64,000 nt of DNA. Origin: Cladorhizidae sp. MBARI D1340-BT2. Lineage: Eukaryota > Porifera > Demospongiae > Poecilosclerida > Cladorhizidae. Positions 1 through 10,200 of this stretch are shown here, one piece after another. The notes under the pieces are model-generated. The model was given only the letters and a program-made list of their open reading frames with translations, searched no databases and was not told the DNA's origin. A program made the translations under genes and the position numbers. The stretch is from contig JAQNBH010000013.1 of assembly GCA_028752905.1 (NCBI GenBank), positions 19,188,202 to 19,252,201 on the forward strand, given 5' to 3'. Positions within the stretch are counted from its first letter, which is position 1. Each line of letters begins with the position of its first letter.

Positions 1-820
1 TAGGCACAGAAAAACTCAAGAGTCACGGAAGTAAAATAAAACAGATCAAGGAATTGCTAAAAGTTGTAAAAGAACATATTTTGTCAAGTTATTTCAGTGC
101 TATCTCAAACATTTCGTTTTCCAAACTTGGAATGCTTATTCCCACAATTAATGGCAATATTTCTTGTTGCGAGAATAACTTTAAAACCGTTTGCTCATTT
201 TTTTGGCTATGTATGTCATTTTAGAGCTCTTTTAGTATGCTGGGATAACCATGAATCAGATTTTTGTTTACTGCAAGGATTGCCAAGAGATGGTGGTTAG
301 AAGAGGTGCCCTCTAGTTTTTATGTGTTTTTCAGACTCTGTAAGTGTGTAACTAATCAACATGACAACACATGGTAACTTTGCTCCATGGATATCAATGA
401 GACAATCCTTAGCAAGCCAAACACCAATTATGAGTAAATGACTTCAAATTGTTAGGCAGCTAGGTCTGCCACAAATATCTTGGAGTCACCTCGATGTTTC
501 TGCATGTATCTTCATGCTGCCTAGAGTTCTAGCGCTCTAGTATTTTAGAACTTGTATAATTTTTTCAACAGTCTGATGACGAAGTGATGAGAAATATGTA
601 TTATAAGATGGTGTCAGATTATGTTCATTGTGTATTAGTGATTTGGTGTAAAGTTTAATAGCTCTGGACAGATGTTGTATTTCGATATATCTAGGTGAAA
701 AATGGAATGCTATCACCTCCTTTTAAGGTCATGTATTTATGACGTTATGTCCACTTGTTCTTAGTAATGCACTGCAATTTACTATAATACAGCTGAAATT
801 TATTATCCCTACATATATAG
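1..820. other. AT-rich non-coding sequence with faint repeat traces
   Basis: I see no supported gene here. Two short stretches resemble material further right. Around 541-620 a segment containing TTTAGAAC and GAGAAATATGT in the same order matches about 1784-1858. At about 322-345 the string TTTTTCAGACTCTGTAAGTG resembles the acceptor and first bases of the exon at 993. Both would fit a degenerate extra copy of the roughly 620-bp tandem unit described at 821-1647. The longest open frame (97-300) has no recognisable motif, and I do not treat it as a gene. Confidence 0.5.
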
Positions 821-863
821 TATGAATGCATTCTTGATTTATATTTTGATTACTGAACTTTAG

Positions 864-1032
864 ACCCTGGTTTGCCTACAAGTGCTGGTACAAAAATTGA
901 GACATCAGGTCATCCAATTAAAAGATCCACACAGGTGAGCCAATCCTCTATGGTTGTGTTTGCTAGATTTTGTTGAATGTTTTGTTTTACAGACTCTATC
1001 CTTCTCTGATAAACAAGCCAGAGATAATCCTG
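864..1032 (+). CDS. Candidate exon pair, copy 1 (71-nt and 40-nt exons)
   Basis: The first exon is 864-934, after a TTTAG acceptor and before donor GTGAGC at 935. It reads PGLPTSAGTKIETSGHP and onward to a final Q. A 58-nt intron (935-992, ending TTTTACAG) leads to a 40-nt exon at 993-1032 reading TLSFSDKQARDNP plus one base, then donor GTATGT. Phases fit: the first exon takes two bases from an incoming split codon and the second leaves one base. I do not recognise the protein, and no start, stop or domain is visible, so this would be an internal piece of a larger gene. The main support is the matching copy at 1492-1647, which keeps the same phase and the same 40-nt second exon. Real exons or relics are both possible. 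Confidence 0.4.
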
Positions 1033-1133
1033 GTATGTGTAAATTAGTTTGTTATACTGGATTATATTTATGTGGATAGTTTTACAAAAATTGGCCCACA
1101 CAATGAAAGTGCCCACATCAAATTAATCAAAGA

Positions 1134-1161
1134 AACACAAGGTTTTTTTTAACCTTGTGTT
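1134..1161. repeat. Perfect 11-bp inverted repeat with T6 loop
   Basis: AACACAAGGTT (1134-1144) and AACCTTGTGTT (1151-1161) are exact reverse complements separated by six T. It lies in the intron between the two exon-pair copies. I saw no second copy in the window. It could be the remnant of a small palindromic element or simply a chance hairpin in AT-rich DNA. Confidence 0.6.
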
Positions 1162-1491
1162 ATCCAGATAAAGGGATTCACTTTTTAAAGTTCTATAGTT
1201 TCAAAATGAAATATAATAATATCAATTGAAATGCAATATGAAATAATGTGTCTATTCATATCCTATTTTAATCAGCTTAGTTCAAAGATGTAAGTCAAGA
1301 TAGTAGGGTGACTATTACAATTTTAACATTTTCTCTAAAAAAATGGTTTTAAATTATCACAGAAAATGTGAAAAGTGGGTTTTAACAGTACACACCACTC
1401 TAGTATGGCACCAAACATTGATTATATTAGCATATCAGCTACCACTAAACAATATGAATGCATTCTCTGATTAAACATATTTTTTATCCAG

Positions 1492-1647
1492 GATTTCCTA
1501 CAAGTGCTGTTCCAAAATTTGACCTATGAGAAGGTCTTCCATCCACACATGTGAGCTAATAGTCTTTGCTTGCTTATTTTAATGTGATTTTTTGGTTAAT
1601 ACTACAGGTTCAATCCTTTTCTGATGAGCAAGCATATCAAATTCCTG
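1492..1647 (+). pseudogene. Candidate exon pair, copy 2, with in-frame stop
   Basis: The first exon is 1492-1550, after acceptor ATCCAG and before donor GTGAGC at 1551. It reads GFPTSAVPKFDL using the split codon from the preceding exon, then meets TGA at 1527-1529. After a 57-nt intron (1551-1607, ending CTACAG) a 40-nt exon at 1608-1647 reads VQSFSDEQAYQIP plus one base, followed by donor GTATAT. Shared positions with copy 1 include PTSA, K, SFSD, QA and a terminal P. The 459-nt gap from the copy 1 donor (1033) to this acceptor also keeps phase, so the four pieces could form one chain, but the TGA breaks it. Function unknown. Confidence 0.4.
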
Positions 1648-2224
1648 GTATATGTTACTTACTTTGGAATACTGTTTGGGTGTTTATGGGATTTTAGGCA
1701 TTGTTAACAAAACCTCTTGGAACAAATAAAGAAATTATGTTATGCCTTTGATATAAGAAGCCTAATAATCTATATGTCTAGCTAGTTTAGAACATATGTA
1801 ATTTTTTTACATCAATATGAAGACATGCAGAGAAATATGTCATGAAAGGTTGTGTATTGATAACCCATTTTTATCAGCTAATGTCGTGAAATTATATTTT
1901 ATTTTCAGTTAGCTTATGATCATAGTCGGCACCATCTACAATGCAAATACCAACTTTGCAGTTTTCTGTGATGATTTGACTGGGTGGATATAGCAACAAA
2001 TATAACATGTAACAATTATGTCGAATAACAATTACAATATGCCAATTAACATTAATATCATGTAATAATATGTGACAGGCTCTGGGAAAAGGGCCCACTT
2101 CGCGCAGATATTGAAATTGAGATACAACCTAAAACAATGCCTAGGCCAAAATTTTATAAAATCCATTTTATTAGCTTATAAGTATCTATTATCTTTTAGC
2201 TAACTTTCTGTGAAGTTTGATGAC
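1648..2224. other. AT-rich intergenic or intronic sequence
   Basis: I see no gene. The segment at about 1784-1858 resembles 541-620 (see 1-820), extending the trace of the ~620-bp tandem unit. The minus-strand open frame at 1892-2098 has low-complexity, hydrophobic-biased sequence and no recognisable motif. Confidence 0.5.
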
Positions 2225-2400
2225 CTAAAAGCGTCTGCTTCTTGCCGAGCGCAGCCTTAGAAAACTCGGACTCAATTCTTCTCTACGCGTAACCGAGATT
2301 GAAGTTTAACTGCCGGCGGAAGAATACCTAGTGCACACGGAAGTATGGGAGTTACCCGCGCGCCTTTATAACTCGTTACCACAGTAACAACAGCTGCAGA
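2225..2400 (+). promoter_or_regulatory. CpG-rich promoter-like region upstream of the 2401 ATG
   Basis: About fifteen CpG dinucleotides fall between 2229 and 2375, including ACGCG near 2284 and CCGCGCGC near 2355, whereas the rest of the flank has very few. A TTTATA string lies at 2365-2370, and an inverted GTTAC/GTAAC pair at 2375-2388. Local CpG enrichment directly before a plausible ATG suggests a promoter or 5' untranslated region of the gene at 2401. The TTTATA is only about 30 nt from the ATG, so as a TATA box it would leave almost no leader, and I do not rely on it. Confidence 0.4.
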
Positions 2401-3160
2401 ATGACTTTTCAAACTAGTGCTAGAGAAGCTGTGAATGGTTTGCTTCACTTTTGTGAGAAAGACCAACAACCCTTGCTGGATATCTTACAAGACTACTTCA
2501 ACACTCCTTTTGAAGGAGAAATGGACAGTGATGATGTGACTGGAGCAGCAAATCATGGTAAGTTTAGTGAAGACATAGGTGTCCATAGCCAAAAAAAATA
2601 TATCATCTACTGAATAGCTGAATAGCAAAATATACACTGTATTGACAAAAATTTGTATTTAGGAGTAATGTGGAGTAATGTGTTGGAATTATAGTACATC
2701 TGTGTGCATACTATTTACAGAGACAGAACTTTTGTGCAATAGCAGAGTGGTAGGGGTTGGCGAGATGGGTGTGGAGGAGATCAGTGAGGATGAAGAAATT
2801 AAGAAATTGAGGAGGAAGATTTGGACCGTGATGAGCAAGTGAGTGAAGCCCTGGAGAATCTTCACATGATTGATGGCATCGAACCAACTCTTTCCGACAT
2901 CGAGGAAAATAAGCAAGTTGGAGATTTCTTGGATGCTGGATGTGGTTGTCGTCTTCGTGATGGGGGAAGTTTCTCTCTCCCATTTTCCTTGACAGCATGT
3001 CTTTGATTTCGCTCACACTGCAATTCCCAGACACACAATGAGTTGGACATCTTGCTTGGGCAGCTCATGGCTACCTCAAATTCGATGGAGATGGTTCGGC
3101 ATTCACTGTTGAGTCGACAGAAAAAGTACACAAAATATTACCATCAGGGGCAACCAGTGT
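2401..3160 (+). pseudogene. Broken two-exon gene of an uncharacterised multi-copy animal family, cut by the gap
   Basis: Exon 1 (2401-2557) starts at ATG, encodes 52 codons (MTFQTSAREAVNGLLHFCEK and onward, ending in an acidic stretch) and ends at donor GTAAGT (2558). The intron is 163 nt and ends TTTACAG at 2720. Exon 2 begins ETELLCNSRVVGVGEMG in phase, but an exact 8-bp tandem duplication at 2793-2808 shifts the frame and leads to a TGA at about 2840. In the shifted frame the protein continues acidic, through LDRDEQVSEALENL to a cysteine-bearing CGCRLRDGGSFSLPFS, until TGA at 3004-3006. The same frame then resumes with ELDILLGQLMATS and ends ...YHQGQPV at the gap. From memory, an ELD..LLGQ.MA plus Y..G.PV pattern recurs in many uncharacterised, possibly transposon-derived proteins of sponges, cnidarians and fishes. 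Function unknown. Two lesions and truncation make a pseudogene likely. Consensus error or an unannotated intron is less likely. Confidence 0.55.
2793..2808 (+). repeat. Exact 8-bp tandem duplication causing a frameshift
   Basis: AAGAAATT occurs twice back to back (2793-2800 and 2801-2808). Counting it once would join the exon 2 frame that follows from the splice to the frame carrying LDRDEQVSEALENL, whereas counting it twice changes the frame by two. This is a simple cause for the break in the gene at 2401-3160. Confidence 0.75.
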
Positions 3161-3260
3161 NNNNNNNNNNNNNNNNNNNNNNNNNNNNNNNNNNNNNNNN
3201 NNNNNNNNNNNNNNNNNNNNNNNNNNNNNNNNNNNNNNNNNNNNNNNNNNNNNNNNNNNN
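3161..3260. other. Assembly gap of exactly 100 N
   Basis: All bases are N from 3161 through 3260. A round 100 is a conventional placeholder and not a measured length. It interrupts the gene fragment on its left and precedes satellite sequence that begins one base into a B3 sub-repeat. The true distance, and even the adjacency of the two sides, is unknown. Confidence 0.98.
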
Positions 3261-3349
3261 TTGATATCAAACATCCATAATATTCTGCATGCTTCACTGT
3301 AATGGACTTGATATGATTCGAATGATAGGTTTCATTATGTGTTCTCTAT

Positions 3350-3737
3350 CTTGATATTTGCCCTAATTTGGTCTATAATATGTTTCTCATTTCCCCCCCA
3401 AAAATCTTGTTATTTTGCCGTAAAGCTCATAACTTTTCTATACTTTACCCCAAAAAGATAATTTTTATATCACCGGATAGCCCTTCTAATTATCTGTCTT
3501 TTGTACGTGCCAATATTTTGAGTACTCTAAGTATTAGCAAGTTATGGTGATTTGAAGTGGTAAGGTTTGCGATCTTTCCTGGCGTTTTCCAGTTGCCAAA
3601 GCGGTGGCCTGCCAGTGAAAAACCACTACATTTATTGATAATCTGTTGACATGTTGCAGATAAGGGCCTTCTCTATCAGTTGACAAAATCTGGGACTTTG
3701 GTCTTGTTAATTAGGGCAGTTATGAATTGTACTCTTA
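3350..3737. repeat. 388-bp non-repetitive spacer part of the monomer (first complete copy)
   Basis: This part of each monomer, from CTTGATATTTGCCC to just before the first CTTGATGCT, shows no similarity to the short repeats in the rest of the monomer. It contains a T-C-A homopolymer tract near 3391-3405 whose T/C and C/A borders move between copies at constant total length. It also carries most of the substitutions that define monomer subfamilies. A 183-bp open frame (3368-3550) begins with TTG, not ATG. I found no promoter, RNA gene or protein domain that I would defend. It may be what remains of a transposable element, but no terminal repeats are evident. Confidence 0.85.
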
Positions 3738-4260
3738 CTTGATGCTAAACATGTTAGCTTCGTAGATTATCCACACTTCACTGAATAGACTTGATGTATA
3801 GCTATTAAGATAGGACTCTCTAAGTGCTCTCTCTTGATACCAAACATCCATATATTCTGCACACTTCACTGTAATGGACTTGCAAGATAGGTATCTCTCA
3901 GTGTTCTCTATCTTGAGCTAAACATGTTAGCTTCATAGATTCTCCACGCTTCACTGAATAGACTTGATATATAGCTCTAAAGGTAGGCCTCTCTCTGTTC
4001 TCTCTCTTGATACCAAACATCCATATATTCTGCATACATAGAATCACAAGATAGGTTTCTCTATGTGTTCTCTATCTTGATGCTAAACAGGTTAGCTTCA
4101 TAGATTCTCCCCACTTCACTGTATAAACTTGATATATAGCTATTAAGATAGGTCTCTCCCTGTGCTCTCTGTTGATATCAAACATCCATAATATTCTGCA
4201 TGCTTCACTGTAATGGACTTGATATGATTCGAATGATAGGTTTCATTATGTGTTCTCTAT
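3738..4260. repeat. Six-part sub-repeat block A1-B1-A2-B2-A3-B3 (first complete copy)
   Basis: Boundaries in this monomer are A1 3738-3832 (95 bp), B1 3833-3911 (79), A2 3912-4005 (94), B2 4006-4075 (70), A3 4076-4170 (95) and B3 4171-4260 (90). A units share CTAAAC.NGTTAGCTTC and TATAGCT; B units share CAAACATCCATA and ATTCTGCA. Almost all six share a leading TTGA, a CTTCACTG core (lost in B2), a G.TAGG string and a CT-rich end of the form GT.TCTCT. A and B are therefore diverged versions of one older repeat of about 70-95 bp. The dimers measure 174, 164 and 185 bp. The palindrome TTGATATCAA marks the start of B3. Confidence 0.9.
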
Positions 4261-7200
4261 CTTGATATTTGCCCTAATTTGGTCTATAATATGTTTCTCA
4301 TTTCCCCCCAAAAAATCTTGTTATTTTGCCGTAAAGCTCATAACTTTTCTATACTTTACCCCAAAAAGATAATTTTTATATCACCGGATAGCCCTTCTAA
4401 TTATCTGTCTTTTGTACGTGCCAATATTTTGAGTACTCTAAGTATTAGCAAGTTATGGTGATTTGAAGTGGTAAGGTTTGCGATCTTTCCTGGCGTTTTC
4501 CAGTTGCCAAAGCGGTGGCCTGCCAGTGAAAAACCACTACATTTATTGATAATCTGTTGACATGTTGCAGATAAGGGCCTTCTCTATCAGTTGACAAAAT
4601 CTGGGACTTTGGTCTTGTTAATTAGGGCAGTTATGAATTGTACTCTTACTTGATGCTAAACATGTTAGCTTCGTAGATTATCCACACTTCACTGAATAGA
4701 CTTGATGTATAGCTATTAAGATAGGACTCTCTAAGTGCTCTCTCTTGATACCAAACATCCATATATTCTGCACACTTCACTGTAATGGACTTGCAAGATA
4801 GGTATCTCTCAGTGTTCTCTATCTTGAGCTAAACATGTTAGCTTCATAGATTCTCCACGCTTCACTGAATAGACTTGATATATAGCTCTAAAGGTAGGCC
4901 TCTCTCTGTTCTCTCTCTTGATACCAAACATCCATATATTCTGCATACATAGAATCACAAGATAGGTTTCTCTATGTGTTCTCTATCTTGATGCTAAACA
5001 GGTTAGCTTCATAGATTCTCCACACTTCACTGTATAAACTTGATATATAGCTATTAAGATAGGTCTCTCCCTGTGCTCTCTGTTGATATCAAACATCCAT
5101 AATATTCTGCATGCTTCACTGTAATGGACTTGATATGATTCGAATGATAGGTTTCATTATGTGTTCTCTATCTTGATATTTGCCCTAATTTGGTCTATAA
5201 TATGTTTCTCATTTCCCCCCAAAAAATCTTGTTATTTTGCCGTAAAGCTCATAACTTTTCTATACTTTACCCCAAAAAGATAATTTTTATATCACCGGAT
5301 AGCCCTTCTAATTATCTGTCTTTTGTACGTGCCAATATTTTGAGTACTCTAAGTATTAGCAAGTTATGGTGATTTGAAGTGGTAAGGTTTGCGATCTTTC
5401 CTGGCGTTTTCCAGTTGCCAAAGCGGTGGCCTGCCAGTGAAAAACCACTACATTTATTGATAATCTGTTGACATGTTGCAGATAAGGGCCTTCTCTATCA
5501 GTTGTCAAAATCTGGGACTTTGGTCTTGTTAATTAGGGCAGTTATGAATTGTACTCTTACTTGATGCTAAACATGTTAGCTTCGTAGATTATCCACACTT
5601 CACTGAATAGACTTGATGTATAGCTATTAAGATAGGACTCTCTAAGTGCTCTCTCTTGATACCAAACATCCATATATTCTGCACACTTCACTGTAATGGA
5701 CTTGCAAGATAGGTATCTCTCAGTGTTCTCTATCTTGAGCTAAACATGTTAGCTTCATAGATTCTCCACGCTTCACTGAATAGACTTGATATATAGCTCT
5801 AAAGGTAGGCCTCTCTCTGTTCTCTCTCTTGATACCAAACATCCATATATTCTGCATACATAGAATCACAAGATAGGTTTCTCTATGTGTTCTCTATCTT
5901 GATGCTAAACAGGTTAGCTTCATAGATTCTCCACACTTCACTGTATAAACTTGATATATAGCTATTAAGATAGGTCTCTCCCTGTGCTCTCTGTTGATAT
6001 CAAACATCCATAATATTCTGCACGCTTCACTGTAATGGACTTGATATGATTCGAATGATAGGTTTCATTATGTGTTCTCTATCTTGATATTTGCCCTAAT
6101 TTGGTCTATAATATGTTTCTCATTTCCCCCCCAAAAATCTTGTTATTTTGCCGTAAAGCTCATAACTTTTCTATACTTTACCCCAAAAAGATAATTTTTA
6201 TATCACCGGATAGCCCTTCTAATTATCTGTCTTTTGTACGTGCCAATATTTTGAGTACTCTAAGTATTAGCAAGTTATGGTGATTTGAAGTGGTAAGGTT
6301 TGCGATCTTTCCTGGCGTTTTCCAGTTGCCAAAGCGGTGGCCTGCCAGTGAAAAACCACTACATTTATTGATAATCTGTTGACATGTTGCAGATAAGGGC
6401 CTTCTCTATCAGTTGACAAAATCTGGGACTTTGGTCTTGTTAATTAGGGCAGTTATGAATTGTACTCTTACTTGATGCTAAACATGTTAGCTTCGTAGAT
6501 TATCCACACTTCACTGAATAGACTTGATGTATAGCTATTAAGATAGGACTCTCTAAGTGCTCTCTCTTGATACCAAACATCCATATATTCTGCACACTTC
6601 ACTGTAATGGACTTGCAAGATAGGTATCTCTCAGTGTTCTCTATCTTGAGCTAAACATGTTAGCTTCATAGATTCTCCACGCTTCACTGAATAGACTTGA
6701 TATATAGCTCTAAAGGTAGGCCTCTCTCTGTTCTCTCTCTTGATACCAAACATCCATATATTCTGCATACATAGAATCACAAGATAGGTTTCTCTATGTG
6801 TTCTCTATCTTGATGCTAAACAGGTTAGCTTCATAGATTCTCCCCACTTCACTGTATAAACTTGATATATAGCTATTAAGATAGGTCTCTCCCTGTGCTC
6901 TCTGTTGATATCAAACATCCATAATATTCTGCATGCTTCACTGTAATGGACTTGATATGATTCGAATGATAGGTTTCATTATGTGTTCTCTATCTTGATA
7001 TTTGCCCTAATTTGGTCTATAATATGTTTCTCATTTCCCCCCAAAAAATCTTGTTATTTTGCCGTAAAGCTCATAACTTTTCTATACTTTACCCCAAAAA
7101 GATAATTTTTATATCACCGGATAGCCCTTCTAATTATCTGTCTTTTGTACGTGCCAATATTTTGAGTACTCTAAGTATTAGCAAGTTATGGTGATTTGAA

Positions 7201-10200
7201 GTGGTAAGGTTTGCGATCTTTCCTGGCGTTTTCCAGTTGCCAAAGCGGTGGCCTGCCAGTGAAAAACCACTACATTTATTGATAATCTGTTGACATGTTG
7301 CAGATAAGGGCCTTCTCTATCAGTTGACAAAATCTGGGACTTTGGTCTTGTTAATTAGGGCAGTTATGAATTGTACTCTTACTTGATGCTAAACATGTTA
7401 GCTTCGTAGATTATCCACACTTCACTGAATAGACTTGATGTATAGCTATTAAGATAGGACTCTCTAAGTGCTCTCTCTTGATACCAAACATCCATATATT
7501 CTGCACACTTCACTGTAATGGACTTGCAAGATAGGTATCTCTCAGTGTTCTCTATCTTGAGCTAAACATGTTAGCTTCATAGATTCTCCACGCTTCACTG
7601 AATAGACTTGATATATAGCTCTAAAGGTAGGCCTCTCTCTGTTCTCTCTCTTGATACCAAACATCCATATATTCTGCATACATAGAATCACAAGATAGGT
7701 TTCTCTATGTGTTCTCTATCTTGATGCTAAACAGGTTAGCTTCATAGATTCTCCACACTTCACTGTATAAACTTGATATATAGCTATTAAGATAGGTCTC
7801 TCCCTGTGCTCTCTGTTGATATCAAACATCCATAATATTCTGCATGCTTCACTGTAATGGACTTGATATGATTCGAATGATAGGTTTCATTATGTGTTCT
7901 CTATCTTGATATTTGCCCTAATTTGGTCTATAATATGTTTCTCATTTTCCCCCAAAAAATCTTGTTATTTTGCCGTAAAGCTCATAACTTTTCTATACTT
8001 TACCCCAAAAAGATAATTTTTATATCACCGGATAGCCCTTCTAATTATCTGTCTTTTGTACGTGCCAATATTTTGAGTACTCTAAGTATTAGCAAGTTAT
8101 GGTGATTTGAAGTGGTAAGGTTTGCGATCTTTCCTGGCGTTTTCCAGTTGCCAAAGCGGTGGCCTGCCAGTGAAAAACCACTACATTTATTGATAATCTG
8201 TTGACATGTTGCAGATAAGGGCCTTCTCTATCAGTTGACAAAATCTGGGACTTTGGTCTTGTTAATTAGGGCAGTTATGAATTGTACTCTTACTTGATGC
8301 TAAACATGTTAGCTTCGTAGATTATCCACACTTCACTGAATAGACTTGATGTATAGCTATTAAGATAGGACTCTCTAAGTGCTCTCTCTTGATACCAAAC
8401 ATCCATATATTCTGCACACTTCACTGTAATGGACTTGCAAGATAGGTATCTCTCAGTGTTCTCTATCTTGAGCTAAACATGTTAGCTTCATAGATTCTCC
8501 ACGCTTCACTGAATAGACTTGATATATAGCTCTAAAGGTAGGCCTCTCTCTGTTCTCTCTCTTGATACCAAACATCCATATATTCTGCATACATAGAATC
8601 ACAAGATAGGTTTCTCTATGTGTTCTCTATCTTGATGCTAAACAGGTTAGCTTCATAGATTCTCCACACTTCACTGTATAAACTTGATATATAGCTATTA
8701 AGATAGGTCTCTCCCTGTGCTCTCTGTTGATATCAAACATCCATAATATTCTGCATGCTTCACTGTAATGGACTTGATATGATTCGAATGATAGGTTTCA
8801 TTATGTGTTCTCTATCTTGATATTTGCCCTAATTTGGTCTATAATATGTTTCTCATTTCCCCCCAAAAAATCTTGTTATTTTGCCGTAAAGCTCATAACT
8901 TTTCTATACTTTACCCCAAAAAGATAATTTTTATATCACCGGATAGCCCTTCTAATTATCTGTCTTTTGTACGTGCCAATATTTTGAGTACTCTAAGTAT
9001 TAGCAAGTTATGGTGATTTGAAGTGGTAAGGTTTGCGATCTTTCCTGGCGTTTTCCAGTTGCCAAAGCGGTGGCCTGCCAGTGAAAAACCACTACATTTA
9101 TTGATAATCTGTTGACATGTTGCAGATAAGGGCCTTCTCTATCAGTTGACAAAATCTGGGACTTTGGTCTTGTTAATTAGGGCAGTTATGAATTGTACTC
9201 TTACTTGATGCTAAACATGTTAGCTTCGTAGATTATCCACACTTCACTGAATAGACTTGATGTATAGCTATTAAGATAGGACTCTCTAAGTGCTCTCTCT
9301 TGATACCAAACATCCATATATTCTGCACACTTCACTGTAATGGACTTGCAAGATAGGTATCTCTCAGTGTTCTCTATCTTGAGCTAAACATGTTAGCTTC
9401 ATAGATTCTCCACGCTTCACTGAATAGACTTGATATATAGCTCTAAAGGTAGGCCTCTCTCTGTTCTCTCTCTTGATACCAAACATCCATATATTCTGCA
9501 TACATAGAATCACAAGATAGGTTTCTCTATGTGTTCTCTATCTTGATGCTAAACAGGTTAGCTTCATAGATTCTCCCCACTTCACTGTATAAACTTGATA
9601 TATAGCTATTAAGATAGGTCTCTCCCTGTGCTCTCTGTTGATATCAAACATCCATAATATTCTGCATGCTTCACTGTAATGGACTTGATATGATTCGAAT
9701 GATAGGTTTCATTATGTGTTCTCTATCTTGATATTTGCCCTAATTTGGTCTATAATATGTTTCTCATTTCCCCCCAAAAAATCTTGTTATTTTGCCGTAA
9801 AGCTCATAACTTTTCTATACTTTACCCCAAAAAGATAATTTTTATATCACCGGATAGCCCTTCTAATTATCTGTCTTTTGTACGTGCCAATATTTTGAGT
9901 ACTCTAAGTATTAGCAAGTTATGGTGATTTGAAGTGGTAAGGTTTGCGATCTTTCCTGGCGTTTTCCAGTTGCCAAAGCGGTGGCCTGCCAGTGAAAAAC
10001 CACTACATTTATTGATAATCTGTTGACATGTTGCAGATAAGGGCCTTCTCTATCAGTTGACAAAATCTGGGACTTTGGTCTTGTTAATTAGGGCAGTTAT
10101 GAATTGTACTCTTACTTGATGCTAAACATGTTAGCTTCGTAGATTATCCACACTTCACTGAATAGACTTGATGTATAGCTATTAAGATAGGACTCTCTAA

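Larger units (their letters stand above)
821..1647 (+). repeat. Two diverged tandem copies of a ~620-bp exon-pair unit
   Basis: Copy 1 begins near 821 and copy 2 near 1453, both with TATGAATGCATTCT. The copies stay collinear: CCTACAAGTGCT occurs at 875 and 1497, donor GTGAGC at 935 and 1551, the downstream exon at 993 and 1608, and its donor GTAT at 1033 and 1648. The offset drifts from 632 to 615 bp, as expected from small indels. Exon-like parts are better conserved than introns. A third, more decayed unit to the left is possible (see 1-820). The copies are far more diverged than the satellite monomers, so this is an older duplication unrelated to the array. Confidence 0.75.

Noticed and set aside
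97..300. 67-residue open frame on the plus strand
   Set aside because: There is no domain, no codon or composition signal, and no splice context. It overlaps faint repeat traces, and this length is expected by chance.
910..1116. Minus-strand open frame across the exon-pair region
   Set aside because: It runs antisense through exons and introns of the duplicated unit and is not kept in the second copy.
2689..3131. Several minus-strand open frames opposite the broken gene
   Set aside because: They are shadows of the plus-strand coding sequence, with no recognisable motifs. The plus strand has the splice sites and the family motif.
3071..3297. Open frames spanning the N gap
   Set aside because: They are artefacts of translating N, and the two sides are not known to be contiguous.
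3368..3550. A 60-residue open frame repeated in all 67 copies of the spacer
   Set aside because: Its first codon is TTG, it has no recognisable motif, and its conservation matches that of the surrounding non-coding monomer. Substitutions between copies often change residues (S/F, P/Q, I/T, N/K). Homogenisation of the array explains its persistence without coding function.
3601..3628. Short hairpin in the spacer (AGTG/CACT around an A-rich loop)
   Set aside because: A four-base stem is too short to mean anything, and no longer pairing extends it.
4171..4260. B-box-like GATTCGAAT in B3 suggesting a tRNA-derived SINE
   Set aside because: Only a partial match to an internal promoter B box, no convincing A box at the right distance upstream, no cloverleaf and no A-rich tail. 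ATTCGAAT is simply a short palindrome.
4171..4260. CENP-B box-like site near ATTCGAATGATAGG
   Set aside because: The required TTCG....A..CGGG pattern is not met, since the sequence has GGTT where CGGG is needed.
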